In this document: positions 1 to 8,999 of the stretch, in pieces
How positions within the stretch are numbered: position 1 is the first letter of the stretch
Layout of the letters: every line of letters starts with the position of its first letter
Assembly: GCF_002925845.1 (NCBI RefSeq)
Contig: NZ_PDNI01000058.1
Location: 1-64,000 of the forward strand
Origin: Roseovarius nitratireducens
GTDB lineage: Bacteria; Pseudomonadota; Alphaproteobacteria; Rhodobacterales; Rhodobacteraceae
Length of the DNA: 64,000 nt
Direction: 5' to 3'
Notes under the pieces: model-generated
Database searches by the model: none
What the model was told of the DNA's origin: nothing
What the model saw: only the letters and a program-made list of their open reading frames with translations
Program-made: the position numbers and the translations under genes

Positions 1-255
1 CCCCGTCGCACCGGAGGTGCGCCGATATCGGCGGCACGCCTCTGGCGTGACGGGCGGGCGCTCCTCGTCGTTGCAAGTAGCTGTGATTGCAGAAGTATCT
101 TGCACCATAAATCGCGCCGCACAAACCGAACTGCGCCCACCCGGCGGTCGGGCGCTGCGCGGCTCCTCAACCGTTGTGCCCACCGTCCGCTCAAGGCCGA
201 TCGCAACGGTCTCGACGCGATCTGTCCCCGGGCGTCCCGCCCGGGCCGCCCCCGC
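1..255. other. Left-edge stretch without a supported gene
   Basis: I see no convincing gene here. A minus-strand frame stays open from an ATG at 108 to the window edge (36 codons), but it has no ribosome-binding site and no recognisable protein sequence. The plus-strand frames look like noise in GC-rich DNA. The first supported gene, MaoC-like, ends at 256 on the minus strand. Confidence 0.4.
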
Positions 256-699
256 TCAGTCGAACTTGCGCGACGGTGCCAGCACGGTGGCCTCGCCGAT
301 CAGCACCTTCTTGCCCTCCACCAGGCAGCGGCAATCGAGCTGCACCCGGCGCTTGCCGTGGTCGATGCCCACCACCTCCACCTGCGCCTCCACCATGTCG
401 CCGGGGCGCACGGGGCCGAGGAATTTCAGCGTCTGCCCCATGTAGACGGTGCCGTGGCCGGGCAGTTGCTCGCCGATCACCGCCGAAATCAGCCCGGCGG
501 TGAGCATCCCGTGGGCGATGCGCCCCTCAAAGATCGTGTCCTGCGCGTAATCATCATCCAGATGCACCGGGTTGCGGTCGGTCGAAACCTCGGCAAACAT
601 CTCGATGTCGCGGTCGGTCACCACCTTTCGCAGGTGGCGCGTCATGCCCATCTCGATATCCTCGATGCAGATCGTGCCGCGCGGCATGTTGTCCAACAT
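256..699 (-). CDS. MaoC-family (R)-enoyl-CoA hydratase-like protein
   Basis: A 147-residue single hot-dog domain protein of the MaoC/(R)-specific enoyl-CoA hydratase family. These enzymes add water to enoyl-CoA thioesters in the cytoplasm, feeding fatty-acid or polyhydroxyalkanoate metabolism. The hydratase motif is visible as TDRNPVH near residue 45, followed by a conserved AHG about 20 residues later. I chose the ATG at 699 because a GGAGGGG sequence sits just upstream; the open frame runs 30 codons further but without a better start. The gene is short and complete and stands alone on the minus strand, with a HAD gene on the same strand about 100 bases upstream. The substrate cannot be told from sequence. 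Confidence 0.85.
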   Translation of the reverse strand: MLDNMPRGTICIEDIEMGMTRHLRKVVTDRDIEMFAEVSTDRNPVHLDDDYAQDTIFEGRIAHGMLTAGLISAVIGEQLPGHGTVYMGQTLKFLGPVRPGDMVEAQVEVVGIDHGKRRVQLDCRCLVEGKKVLIGEATVLAPSRKFD

Positions 700-800
700 T
701 CGCCCCTCCGGGTGGTTTGGTGCGTAATTATGAGGCGAATTCAGGCCCCGCTTTGGAATTTTATTACTTTGCGGGCGCAGAAAGATCAACCCCTAATCCA

Positions 801-1673
801 TCACCTCAGATAGCCGATGGCATAGTTGGCATAGACATTTTCCTTTTCGAGGTATGCCTTTAGCGCTGCCTCATCGGGCTGCTGCGACGTTTTGGTTTCC
901 TTCGCCGCGAGCCCGCCGGTGATGAAGAGGGAATCGATATCCTCGCCCATCGCGCCCAGGATGTCGGTCTGCGCCCCGTCGCCGATGGCGAGGATGCGCG
1001 CGTTGTCGGAGTCGTGCCCGACCTCGGCGAGCCGTCGATGGGCGAGGTCGTAAATCGGCGGGTGTGGCTTGCCGAAATAGAGGCTCTCGCCACCCATCTC
1101 GGTATAGAGCCGCGCCAGCGCCCCCGCGCACCATTCGCGCACCTCGCCCCGGTCCACCACGATATCGGGGTTGGCGCAGAGCAGCTTGAGCCGCTTCTGC
1201 TTGGCATAGAGGAACGTCGGGCGCATCTCGGCGGGGTCGGCCATCGGGTCGAACGGGCCGGTGCAGACGATGCCCTCGGCCTCCTCGAGCGGCACCATCG
1301 TGACGTGCACCGGCGCGTCGACCACCTTGATCGGCTCGAAGAACAGCTCTTCGTGCGGCTGGCCGATGAAATACACCCGTTCGCCCACCGCGCCGCGAAA
1401 CATCGCCGCGCGGGCGCTATCGCCCGAGGTGGCGATGGTGTCCCACGCGGCATCCGGCACGCCGAACGCACGCATCTGCCGCTCCACGTCGCCGCGCGGG
1501 CGGGGCGAGTTGGTCACCAGCACCACCACGCCCCCGGTCTCGCGATAGCGCACCAGCGCGGTGCAGGCATCGGGCAGGGCGCGCACCCCGTCATGGACAC
1601 AGCCCCACAGATCGACGAACAGCGCGTCGTAGCGGGGGGCGATCTCCGAAAGGGCGGTGATGAGGCGGGTCAT
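801..1673 (-). CDS. TIGR01459-family HAD hydrolase
   Basis: A 290-residue protein of the HAD superfamily, subclass IIA, resembling the alphaproteobacterial TIGR01459 group of predicted sugar or nucleotide phosphatases. Motif I appears as DLWGCVHDG near residue 20, with Asp and Trp-Gly in place of the usual DxDGT. Motif II lies in VTNSPRPR near residue 53, and the C-terminal motif IV is IGDGAQTDI near residue 240. The ATG at 1673 puts motif I close to the N terminus as the family expects. A much longer open frame extends upstream across the opposite-strand glycosylase gene and is not coding. It is transcribed divergently from that glycosylase. The substrate is unknown. Confidence 0.8.
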   Translation of the reverse strand: MTRLITALSEIAPRYDALFVDLWGCVHDGVRALPDACTALVRYRETGGVVVLVTNSPRPRGDVERQMRAFGVPDAAWDTIATSGDSARAAMFRGAVGERVYFIGQPHEELFFEPIKVVDAPVHVTMVPLEEAEGIVCTGPFDPMADPAEMRPTFLYAKQKRLKLLCANPDIVVDRGEVREWCAGALARLYTEMGGESLYFGKPHPPIYDLAHRRLAEVGHDSDNARILAIGDGAQTDILGAMGEDIDSLFITGGLAAKETKTSQQPDEAALKAYLEKENVYANYAIGYLR

Positions 1674-1772
1674 GGGCGTCTCCGTGCTTGGGTCGCGCGC
1701 AGATATGGCAGGGCCGCCACGCTTTGGCCAGCGCGCATGGCCAAGCGCCGCGATGCGATCTATGCTCGCGCC

Positions 1773-2402
1773 ATGACCGAACGGATCATCCACACCGAGG
1801 CCGATATCGCCGAGGGCGCGGCGCATCTCGCGGGGCTCTGCCCGCGCATGGCCCATGCCCGCGATCTGGTGGGCGAGGTGCCGCTCAGGCGCCGCGAGGA
1901 CGGGTTCGCGGCGCTCATGGGGGCCATCGTCAGCCAGCAGGTGAGCGTCGCCGCCGCCCGCGCGATCTGGGCCCGGCTGGAGGCGGCGGGACTGACCGCG
2001 CCGCAGGCCATCGCCGCGACGGACGAGGACGGGCTGCGCGCCGCCGGCCTCAGCCGGCAAAAGGCACGCTACGTGCGTGCGTTGGCCGAGGCCGATCTCG
2101 ATTACGCGGCCCTGCGCACGGCCCCCACCGACGAAGTGGTGACGACGCTCACCGAGGTGCCGGGAATCGGCGTCTGGACCGCAGAGATCTACGCCATGTT
2201 CAGCCTCGGGCGCGCCGATGTCTTTGCCCCCGGCGACCTCGCCTTGCAGGAATCGGCGCGGCTGCTCTACCGCCTGCCCGAGCGACCGAAGCCCGCGGCG
2301 CTGCGCGCGATGGCCGCGGACTGGTCGCCGTGGCGCGCGGTTGCGGCACGGCTCCTGTGGGCCTATTACCACGTCGCCAAGGACAGGGAAGGGATCGCAT
2401 GA
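1773..2402 (+). CDS. DNA-3-methyladenine glycosylase II-like (AlkA/HhH-GPD) enzyme
   Basis: A 209-residue HhH-GPD superfamily DNA glycosylase, which removes alkylated bases and starts base excision repair. The helix-hairpin-helix with VPGIGVWTA lies near residue 130. It is followed by the Gly/Pro-Asp loop PGDLALQ, whose Asp is the expected catalytic residue, near residue 152. The protein is shorter than E. coli AlkA (282 aa) because it lacks the N-terminal AlkA_N domain, as many alphaproteobacterial homologues do. The stop codon overlaps the start of the next gene in ATGA, so the two are probably translated together. The longer frame upstream overlaps the divergent HAD gene and was rejected. 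Confidence 0.88.
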   Translation: MTERIIHTEADIAEGAAHLAGLCPRMAHARDLVGEVPLRRREDGFAALMGAIVSQQVSVAAARAIWARLEAAGLTAPQAIAATDEDGLRAAGLSRQKARYVRALAEADLDYAALRTAPTDEVVTTLTEVPGIGVWTAEIYAMFSLGRADVFAPGDLALQESARLLYRLPERPKPAALRAMAADWSPWRAVAARLLWAYYHVAKDREGIA

Positions 2403-3064
2403 CACGAGTTTTGCAGGCGGGCCGCAAGGACCCGCAATCGGGACAGGCGCGCTCGGCGGTGGTGTTCCTGCACGGCTACGGCGCCAATGGCGACGACCTC
2501 CTCGGCCTCGCCGATCCGCTGGCCGAGCATCTGCCCGACACGCTCTTCGTCGCTCCCGACGCGCCCGAGAGCATCCCCGGCATGCCCTTCGGCCTGCAAT
2601 GGTTCCCGATCCCGTGGATCGACGGTTCAAGCGAGGAAGAGGCCGAGCGCGGCCTGATGGCCGCCGCCGCCGACCTCGACGCCTTTCTCGACGCGCTGAT
2701 GGTGGACGAGGATCTGCTGCCCGAACAGGTGGTGCTGTTCGGCTTCAGCCAAGGCACGATGATGGCCCTCCATGTCGCCCCGCGCCGCGAGGACGAGGTG
2801 GCCGGGATCGTGGCCTTCTCGGGCCGCCTGCTGCGCCCCGACCTGCTGGCCGACGAGACCCGCAGCCGCCCGCCGGTCCTGCTGTTGCATGGCGATGCCG
2901 ATGACGTGGTGCCGGTGCAGTCGCTGCCGCAGGCGGCCGAGGCCTTGCAGGAGGCGGGCTGGAAGGACGTCTATGCCCACGTGATGGAGGGCACCGGCCA
3001 CGGTATCGCGCCCGACGGGCTGTCCGTGGCGCTGGCGTTCATGCGCGACAAGCTGGGGCTCTGA
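2399..3064 (+). CDS. Alpha/beta-fold carboxylesterase (phospholipase/carboxylesterase family)
   Basis: A 221-residue serine hydrolase of the phospholipase/carboxylesterase family (PF02230), related to YpfH and acyl-protein thioesterases. Visible features are the oxyanion-hole loop HGYGANGDD near residue 25, the nucleophile elbow GFSQG near residue 117, the acid loop HGDADDVVP near residue 163, and the catalytic His in GTGHGIAPDG near residue 200. This is a full triad on a cytoplasmic protein without a signal peptide. It starts in an ATGA overlap with the DNA glycosylase gene, so they form a two-gene unit. The physiological ester substrate is unknown. It is convergent with the RND permease gene. 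Confidence 0.88.
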   Translation: MTRVLQAGRKDPQSGQARSAVVFLHGYGANGDDLLGLADPLAEHLPDTLFVAPDAPESIPGMPFGLQWFPIPWIDGSSEEEAERGLMAAAADLDAFLDALMVDEDLLPEQVVLFGFSQGTMMALHVAPRREDEVAGIVAFSGRLLRPDLLADETRSRPPVLLLHGDADDVVPVQSLPQAAEALQEAGWKDVYAHVMEGTGHGIAPDGLSVALAFMRDKLGL

Positions 3065-3082
3065 GCGGCGCGGCGCGCGGGC

Positions 3083-6000
3083 TCACTCCGCCGCGCGCAG
3101 CGGTGAGCGGCCACTGGCGCGCAGCACCTCCGACACGTCTTCGGGGCGCGGCGCGTCGGCCTCCTCGTTCTCGCCATAACCCGCGTGGGCTGCGTCGCGC
3201 TCATCGGGCCAGACCAGTTCCGTTCCCCGCGCCCGCCGCGCCGCGCGCGCCAGCGCCCAGTCGCGCGCTGTCCGGCTCGTCCGGCCCAGCGACAGCACCG
3301 CCAGCCCCCGCGCGATCCACAGCACATAGGTCACCGCCCAGACCCGCAGCGCCAGCATCGCAGGCGTAAAGACCAGCGTCAGCACCGTCGCGATACCGAG
3401 GCCAAACACCACCGCCGTCGCCAACTGCTTCCACCAGAGCGCGGTGGGGCTGTTGAAGGCATAGCCACCGCCCACGAAATCGAGGCTGAGGCCGAACATC
3501 ATCGGCGCGAGGCCCGCCATCGTCGTGATCGTGGTCAGAAGCACCGGGCGGATGCGGTCCTGCGCCGTGCGGGTGATCGCCGAAATGCGCGGCATGTAGC
3601 GGGAATAATCCTGGTAGGTGTCGATCAGAACGATATTGTTGTTCACCACGATACCGGCCAGCGCGACGATGCCGGTGCCGGTCATGATGATGGAAAACGG
3701 CTGGTTCATCACCAGCATCCCCACCAGCACCCCGGTGGTAGAGAGCACCACCGCCAGCAACACCAGCACCGCGTTGTAGACGCTGTTGAACTGCGCCAGC
3801 AGGATGATGAACATGAGGCCAAGTGCCCCCGCGAACGCCTTTTGCAGGAACTCGCCCGACTCCTCCTGATCCTCGGCGTCGCCGGTCCATTCATAGCTGA
3901 GCCCCGGCGGCAGCACGCCGCTCTCCAGCCACCCGGTCAGCCGCTCGATGCGCTCGTTGGCGGTGAGCGGCACCTCGCGCGTCTCGCCATTCGCGCCGGT
4001 CACCGCGGTGGTCAGCCCGTCGCGCACCGCCGCCTTCACGTCGAAGAAGCGGGTCTGGTCGATGCGGTCGATCTGCGCAAGCTGCTCGACCGGCCTGCGC
4101 GTGATGAAGGCCGACAGCGGCACGAGGCCGTTTTCCGTGCGGACCTTCAGCGTGTCGAGGGTCGAGAGCACCCGGTCCTGCTCGGGCAGGCGCACGCGAA
4201 TCTCGATCTCCTCGTCGCTGCTGTCCACGCGCATCGTGTCCAAGAGGATGCCGCGTGTCACTAGCTGCACCATCGCGCCCACGGTCGCCACGTCCGCGCC
4301 AAAGCGGCCCGCGCGCTCCACGTCCACGTCCACCTGCCAGTCGATGCCCGGCAGCGGCAACGTGTCCTCGATCTGGTAGAGGCCCTCGGTCTCTTCGAAC
4401 CGCGCCCGCGCCTCCTTGGTAAAGCGTTGCAGCGCTGCCCAGTCGTCACCGCGGATGCGCAGGTGCACCGGCTTGGCCGAGGAGGGCCCGCGCGCCTGCG
4501 CGAGAATCTCGATCATGATGCCGGGGATGCGCTCCAGTTCCGCGGTCAGATCGTCGATGATGCGGTCGCCGTCATACGCCGGATCGACCACGCTGCGCCG
4601 CACCTCGAAATCCAGCAACGGCACGGTGAACCACGCCTCGGTGGACTGCGGGCGGTCTTCCCATGGGATGGTCTCGAACTGCACCTGCCCGATCGTGTCG
4701 CGCGGCGGCTGCGCGCCGCCGGTGTTGTTGTTCAGCCCGCCCTCGCCGGCAAAGGCAAAGGCGGTGGTGACGCCGGGATGGGCGCGCACGATATCCTCGG
4801 CCTGCCGCACCAGGCTGTCTTTCTGGTCAAGCGAAAGGTTGCCGCGCCCGCGCACGTAGACGATGGCCTGCTCCGGTTCGCTGTCCACGAAGAACTCTGT
4901 GCCGTTGTTGTTGTTGACGTAGAACATCAGCACCGAGCCGACGATCACGAACACCGCGCCGAAGGCCACCAGCGGCATCACCGGGTTGCCCACGATGGCG
5001 TGGATGACCCAGCCAAAGGCCGAGCGGCGATAGCCCGCGCGCACCCGTCCACGCCTTTGCGGCAGCACCATGCGCCCCAGCGCCCGCACCCCGTTGCCAA
5101 GCCGCCGCGGGATGGCCAGAAGCCCCAGCAATAGCGCCGTCACCCCCGCGACCCCGGTAGCCATCAGCGCCACGGCACCCAGCACCAGCCCGAACACGGC
5201 ACCCAGCACCGGGATGACCGAGCCGAGGATGTCGCCGCCATCCATCATCGCGAATTGCGCGCTCACCTGTTCGAGCACCATCGGCAGCGCCCGCCCCGCC
5301 AGCGCCGCCGCGACCGCCGCCCCCGGCAGCAGCAACAGGTGCCACAGCCAGAAGCCGCCGGCGATTGCCGCGGTGCGCTGATCGAACCACCGTTCCAGCC
5401 GCCCGGTCACGCCGCCGAGCACCGGCAGGTAGACCAGCGCCACCAACAGCGAGGCCGACAGCACGAAGATGAGCGTCACCGGCAGCATCCCCATGAACTC
5501 GCCCGGGATGCCCGGCCAGAACAGCATCGGCAGGAACGCGCAGAGCGTGGTGGCGGTCGAGCTGACCACCGGCCAGAACATGCGCTTGGCGGCGGCCACG
5601 TAGGCGTGCATCGGGCCCTCGCCATCGGCGATGCGCTTGTCGGCGTATTCCACCACCACGATGGCCCCGTCCACCAGCATCCCCACCGCGAGGATGAGGC
5701 CGAACATCACGATGTTCGACACCGCCACCCCCATCACGGCCAGCAGGGCAAAGCACAGCAGGAACGACGTCGGAATCGCGAATCCCACCAGCAGTGCGGG
5801 CCGGATGCCCAGCGCGGCCAGCGTCACGATCATCACCAGCGCGATCGCGGTCAGCACCGAGCCCTCAAGCTGGCTGACCATGGATTCCACCGTGCGCGAC
5901 TGGTCGTTAGAGGTGCCCACGTTGACCGCGATCTGCAATTCCTCGGGCCACGTCTTCTCGGCCTCGGCCACCTCCGCGCGCACCATGTCGGCGGTCTCGA

Positions 6001-6874
6001 TGATGTTGAACCCCTTGCGCTTGACCACCTGCAACGCGACGCTGGTCTCGCCGTTGAACCGCGCGGTGCCGGTGCGGTCCTCGAAGGTGAGGTTGATCGT
6101 GGCCAGATCGCCCAGCGTCACCACCCGGTCGCCATTGGTCTTGATCGGCAGGTCGTAGATGTCGCGCGTCTCCTCGAACGACGACGGGATCTTGACCGCG
6201 AATGTCCCCTGCGCGGTGTCCACCTCGCCCGCGGCAATCAGCTGGTTGTTGTTCCGCACCACGTTGATCAGCTCGAGCGCGGTAACGTTGTAGGCCTCGA
6301 GCCGCAGCGGGTCTATCACCACCTCCACCATCTCGTCGCGATTGCCCGCGATGCCCGCCTCGAGGATCGGCTCCATCGATTCGAGCCGGTCCTGAAGGTC
6401 ATTGGCCAGCCGCGACATGGTGCGCTCGGGCACCGGGCCCGAGAGGTTGACGATGATGATCGGGAACTCGCTGAAATTCACCTCGTTGAGGGTGTATTTC
6501 TCGAACCCGTCGGGAAACTCGGCCTCCGCCGTGTCCATTGCGTCGCGCACATCGGCGAGGATCTTGGTCTTGTCCCAGCCGAACTCGAATTCCAGCGCCA
6601 CGCCGCCGTAATTCTCGGCCGCCGTGCCGGTCATCTTCTTCAGCCCGTCGAGATCGCTCAGCTCGCGCTCCATCGGCTTGACCAGCAGTTTTTCGCTGTC
6701 CTCGGCCGAAATGCCGGGGAACGGGACCGAGATGAACAGCGCGGGCACCTCGATATCCGGCTCCCCCTCCTTGGGCAGGCCGATATAGGCGAACGTGCCG
6801 GCGAGGACCGACAGAACCACGAAGGCCAGCACCATCCGCGCGTGCGCGGCGGCCCAGTCGACGATCCCGGTCAT
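3083..6874 (-). CDS. RND-family efflux permease (large, with inserted hydrophobic segments)
   Basis: A 1263-residue inner-membrane RND pump that should export substrates with the adaptor encoded just upstream. TM1 lies at about 12-32, the first periplasmic porter loop follows to about 335, TM2-6 span about 338-490, and the second half starts near 630. Two features differ from AcrB. First, about 100 extra residues (about 500-615) with roughly three hydrophobic stretches sit between the halves. Second, the TM4 Asp pair is VDG (Asp402, Gly403) and the TM10 Lys position is within NNNIVLID, so the canonical relay is not fully present. A soluble charged tail of about 80 residues ends the protein. 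The start overlaps the adaptor stop in ATGA. No TolC-type gene is in the window, and the substrate is unknown. Confidence 0.9.
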   Translation of the reverse strand: MTGIVDWAAAHARMVLAFVVLSVLAGTFAYIGLPKEGEPDIEVPALFISVPFPGISAEDSEKLLVKPMERELSDLDGLKKMTGTAAENYGGVALEFEFGWDKTKILADVRDAMDTAEAEFPDGFEKYTLNEVNFSEFPIIIVNLSGPVPERTMSRLANDLQDRLESMEPILEAGIAGNRDEMVEVVIDPLRLEAYNVTALELINVVRNNNQLIAAGEVDTAQGTFAVKIPSSFEETRDIYDLPIKTNGDRVVTLGDLATINLTFEDRTGTARFNGETSVALQVVKRKGFNIIETADMVRAEVAEAEKTWPEELQIAVNVGTSNDQSRTVESMVSQLEGSVLTAIALVMIVTLAALGIRPALLVGFAIPTSFLLCFALLAVMGVAVSNIVMFGLILAVGMLVDGAIVVVEYADKRIADGEGPMHAYVAAAKRMFWPVVSSTATTLCAFLPMLFWPGIPGEFMGMLPVTLIFVLSASLLVALVYLPVLGGVTGRLERWFDQRTAAIAGGFWLWHLLLLPGAAVAAALAGRALPMVLEQVSAQFAMMDGGDILGSVIPVLGAVFGLVLGAVALMATGVAGVTALLLGLLAIPRRLGNGVRALGRMVLPQRRGRVRAGYRRSAFGWVIHAIVGNPVMPLVAFGAVFVIVGSVLMFYVNNNNGTEFFVDSEPEQAIVYVRGRGNLSLDQKDSLVRQAEDIVRAHPGVTTAFAFAGEGGLNNNTGGAQPPRDTIGQVQFETIPWEDRPQSTEAWFTVPLLDFEVRRSVVDPAYDGDRIIDDLTAELERIPGIMIEILAQARGPSSAKPVHLRIRGDDWAALQRFTKEARARFEETEGLYQIEDTLPLPGIDWQVDVDVERAGRFGADVATVGAMVQLVTRGILLDTMRVDSSDEEIEIRVRLPEQDRVLSTLDTLKVRTENGLVPLSAFITRRPVEQLAQIDRIDQTRFFDVKAAVRDGLTTAVTGANGETREVPLTANERIERLTGWLESGVLPPGLSYEWTGDAEDQEESGEFLQKAFAGALGLMFIILLAQFNSVYNAVLVLLAVVLSTTGVLVGMLVMNQPFSIIMTGTGIVALAGIVVNNNIVLIDTYQDYSRYMPRISAITRTAQDRIRPVLLTTITTMAGLAPMMFGLSLDFVGGGYAFNSPTALWWKQLATAVVFGLGIATVLTLVFTPAMLALRVWAVTYVLWIARGLAVLSLGRTSRTARDWALARAARRARGTELVWPDERDAAHAGYGENEEADAPRPEDVSEVLRASGRSPLRAAE

Positions 6875-8115
6875 TGACCCAGATCCCGGTAGCTCGGCTT
6901 CACGCGCACGCCCGCGCGCACGTATTCCTGCCCGATCACGATGATGTCGGCGCGCTCGGGCAGCCCGGTCAGCCACACGCCCGCGGGCGTGTCGCGCATG
7001 AATGTCACCGGGGCGAATCGCACGCGGTTCTCCTCGTCCACGAGCCGCAGTCCCAGCGTGCCCTCGTCATTGAGCGTCAGCGCCGATTGCGGCACCAGAT
7101 GCGCGCGCCGCCCCGCCGAGGCGATGGCGATCTCGGCGGTCTCGCCGTCGCGCAGCGTCAGGTCTGGGTTGGGCACGCGCACGTCCACGCGGAAGGTGCG
7201 CGTCGTCGGGTCCGCCGAGCGCGACACGAAGCTCACCTCGCCCGCCACCTCTTGGCCAGAGGCGGTGCGCGCGGTCGCGCGCGCGCCGGACTCGACGCGC
7301 GCCACGTCGGTCTCCGACACGAACCCCACCAGCGTGATCGGATCGAGCTTCATCACCGTGGCGCAGAGCGCACCTGGCTGAAGCAGGCTGCCCAGCTCTG
7401 CGGTCTCGGTCTCCAGCACGCCGCCGAACGGCGCGTGAATCGTCAGCCGGTCGATCTCTTCCTCGGCGGCGGTCACGCCTGCACGGGCCGATTCGATGTT
7501 GGCGCGGGCGGATTCGAGCCCCGATGTGGCGCTCTCCACGCCCGCCTCGGCAGCGCGCAGCGCGGCGCGGGTGGCGGCGACGCGGGTTTCCGAGGCGTAT
7601 CCGTTTCTCACCAGGTTGCTTGCCGCGCGATAGTTGATCTGCGCTTCCTCCAGCGCCGCGCGCGCCTCTTCCAGCCGCGCCTGCGCCTCGGGCACGCGCG
7701 CCTGTGCCTCCTTGAGCCGCGCCCTGGCTTCCTCCAGCGTCGCCTGCCGCGCCGCCGGGTCGAGCCGGCAGAGCACGTCACCCGCCTCGACAAACGCCCC
7801 CCGGCCCAGCGGCTCGGAAACCACCAGCCCCGATGTCTCGGCGCGCAGATCGACCTCCCGGTCGGCCTCGGTGCGCCCGCGCAACTTCACCGCGCTGTCC
7901 ACCTCGCGCGCCTCCGAGCGCTGCACCACGACGCGCATCAGGTCCGGCTCGCCCGCCTCCGTGGCGCCGGCGGTGCCGGTCTCCTGTGCGGCCTCTGCTT
8001 CGGCCGCGTCCCCGGCGCCGGCGGGCAGCATCGCAACGAGCCGCTCGCGCTCGAACACGAAGGTATAGATGGCCGCAGCGACCAGGAGGGCGATCAGAAC
8101 TGGAAACAGGCGCAT
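6871..8115 (-). CDS. RND efflux periplasmic adaptor (HlyD/MFP family)
   Basis: A 414-residue membrane fusion protein that links an RND permease to an outer-membrane channel. An N-terminal signal-anchor (about residues 2-17) is followed by a short acidic and Ala-rich spacer. Next come a barrel-sandwich half, a long Ala/Glu/Arg-rich coiled-coil hairpin (about 125-215), the second lipoyl half (HAPFGGVLET near 225) and beta-barrel domains. The ATG at 8115 directly precedes the signal-anchor; an ATG at 8163 would add 16 residues lacking family character. It is the first gene of a two-gene operon with the permease. The upstream region contains a perfect palindrome of TetR-operator style. Confidence 0.88.
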   Translation of the reverse strand: MRLFPVLIALLVAAAIYTFVFERERLVAMLPAGAGDAAEAEAAQETGTAGATEAGEPDLMRVVVQRSEAREVDSAVKLRGRTEADREVDLRAETSGLVVSEPLGRGAFVEAGDVLCRLDPAARQATLEEARARLKEAQARVPEAQARLEEARAALEEAQINYRAASNLVRNGYASETRVAATRAALRAAEAGVESATSGLESARANIESARAGVTAAEEEIDRLTIHAPFGGVLETETAELGSLLQPGALCATVMKLDPITLVGFVSETDVARVESGARATARTASGQEVAGEVSFVSRSADPTTRTFRVDVRVPNPDLTLRDGETAEIAIASAGRRAHLVPQSALTLNDEGTLGLRLVDEENRVRFAPVTFMRDTPAGVWLTGLPERADIIVIGQEYVRAGVRVKPSYRDLGQ

Positions 8116-8183
8116 GTCATGTCTTTCGAACGGATTACTGCGGCACACAAGAAGGCAGCGCATTACGGCCTTACCGTCATACG

Positions 8184-8201
8184 CTGAACCGACCGGTTCA
8201 G
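8184..8201. promoter_or_regulatory. Perfect palindrome, candidate TetR-type operator
   Basis: An 18-base perfect inverted repeat with 8-base arms (CTGAACCG / CGGTTCAG) around a 2-base centre lies about 70 bases upstream of the efflux adaptor start. Efflux operons of this kind are commonly repressed by TetR-family proteins binding such palindromes. No regulator gene is adjacent, so the repressor would act from elsewhere. Its role for the divergent yfgM-like gene, about 110 bases away, is unclear. Confidence 0.55.
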
Positions 8202-8312
8202 ATTAAACCTTTCCGCCGCCGCCGACAAGCGCGATCTCGCGCACGCCCCGCGGCCCTTGGCAGCGCGGGGCCGACACGCTAAGAGGGGCGGAAATCCTGC
8301 AGGGGGTGCGGC

Positions 8313-8999
8313 GTGAGCGACACGGACAGTTTCATTGACGAGGTGACCGAGGAGGTGCGCCGCGACCGGCTGTTCCGGCTGATGCGCCGCTATGGCTGGA
8401 TCGGTATTCTGGCGATCCTGCTGCTGGTGGGCGGCGCGGCATGGAACGAATGGCGCAAGGCGCAGACCGAGGCCGAGGCGCAGGCCTTCGGCGATGCGCT
8501 CCTCACGGCGCTGGCACAGGAGGACGCGGCCGAGCGCGCCGATGCGTTGCAGGCGATCCCGGCCCCCGGCCCGGGGGGCGCGGCGGTGGCGGGCCTGCTC
8601 GCCGCGGACGCACAGGCCCGGGGGGACGCGCCGGGCGCGGCGACCCGGCTGCTCGCATTGGCGGACCGGTCCGACGTGCCCGCCATCTACCGCCGCATCG
8701 CGACGCTCAAGGCGGTGGCGTTGCCGGATACGGGGCTCTCGGCCGAGGCGCGCCGTGCGCGACTCGCGCCGCTGACCGACGCGCCGGGTCTTGTCCGGCT
8801 GCTGGCCGAGGAACAACTCGCCATGATCGACATCGAGACCGGCGCCCGCGCCGACGCGCTCGACCGGCTGGCGACGCTCGCGGTGGATGCCGAGGCGACA
8901 GAGGCCTTGCGCCGCCGCGTGGCACAGGTGATTGTGGCCCTGGGCGAGGATGTGCCCGAGATACCGGGCGCGCCCGGGCAGGCCGGGGTCGGACAATGA
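8313..8999 (+). CDS. YfgM-like TPR membrane protein
   Basis: A 228-residue single-pass inner-membrane protein with a cytoplasmic N-terminal tail, one TM segment (about 29-46) and an Ala-rich helical TPR-like periplasmic domain. It fits the YfgM-like group of Sec-translocon ancillary proteins (tetratricopeptide repeat-like domain family). Translation starts at GTG, with AGGGGG six bases before it. The gene overlaps bamB in ATGA and sits in the order yfgM-bamB-der, which is conserved in many proteobacteria including E. coli. This supports a role in periplasmic or outer-membrane protein delivery. The assignment rests on topology and gene order more than on specific motifs. Confidence 0.78.
   Translation: MSDTDSFIDEVTEEVRRDRLFRLMRRYGWIGILAILLLVGGAAWNEWRKAQTEAEAQAFGDALLTALAQEDAAERADALQAIPAPGPGGAAVAGLLAADAQARGDAPGAATRLLALADRSDVPAIYRRIATLKAVALPDTGLSAEARRARLAPLTDAPGLVRLLAEEQLAMIDIETGARADALDRLATLAVDAEATEALRRRVAQVIVALGEDVPEIPGAPGQAGVGQ

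Noticed and set aside
1-108. Minus-strand open frame running off the left edge
   Set aside because: No ribosome-binding site and no family-like sequence in 36 codons; cannot be supported.
1674-2630. Long upstream extension of the HAD gene frame on the minus strand
   Set aside because: It covers the opposite-strand DNA glycosylase and carboxylesterase genes and lacks similarity; the real start is at 1673.
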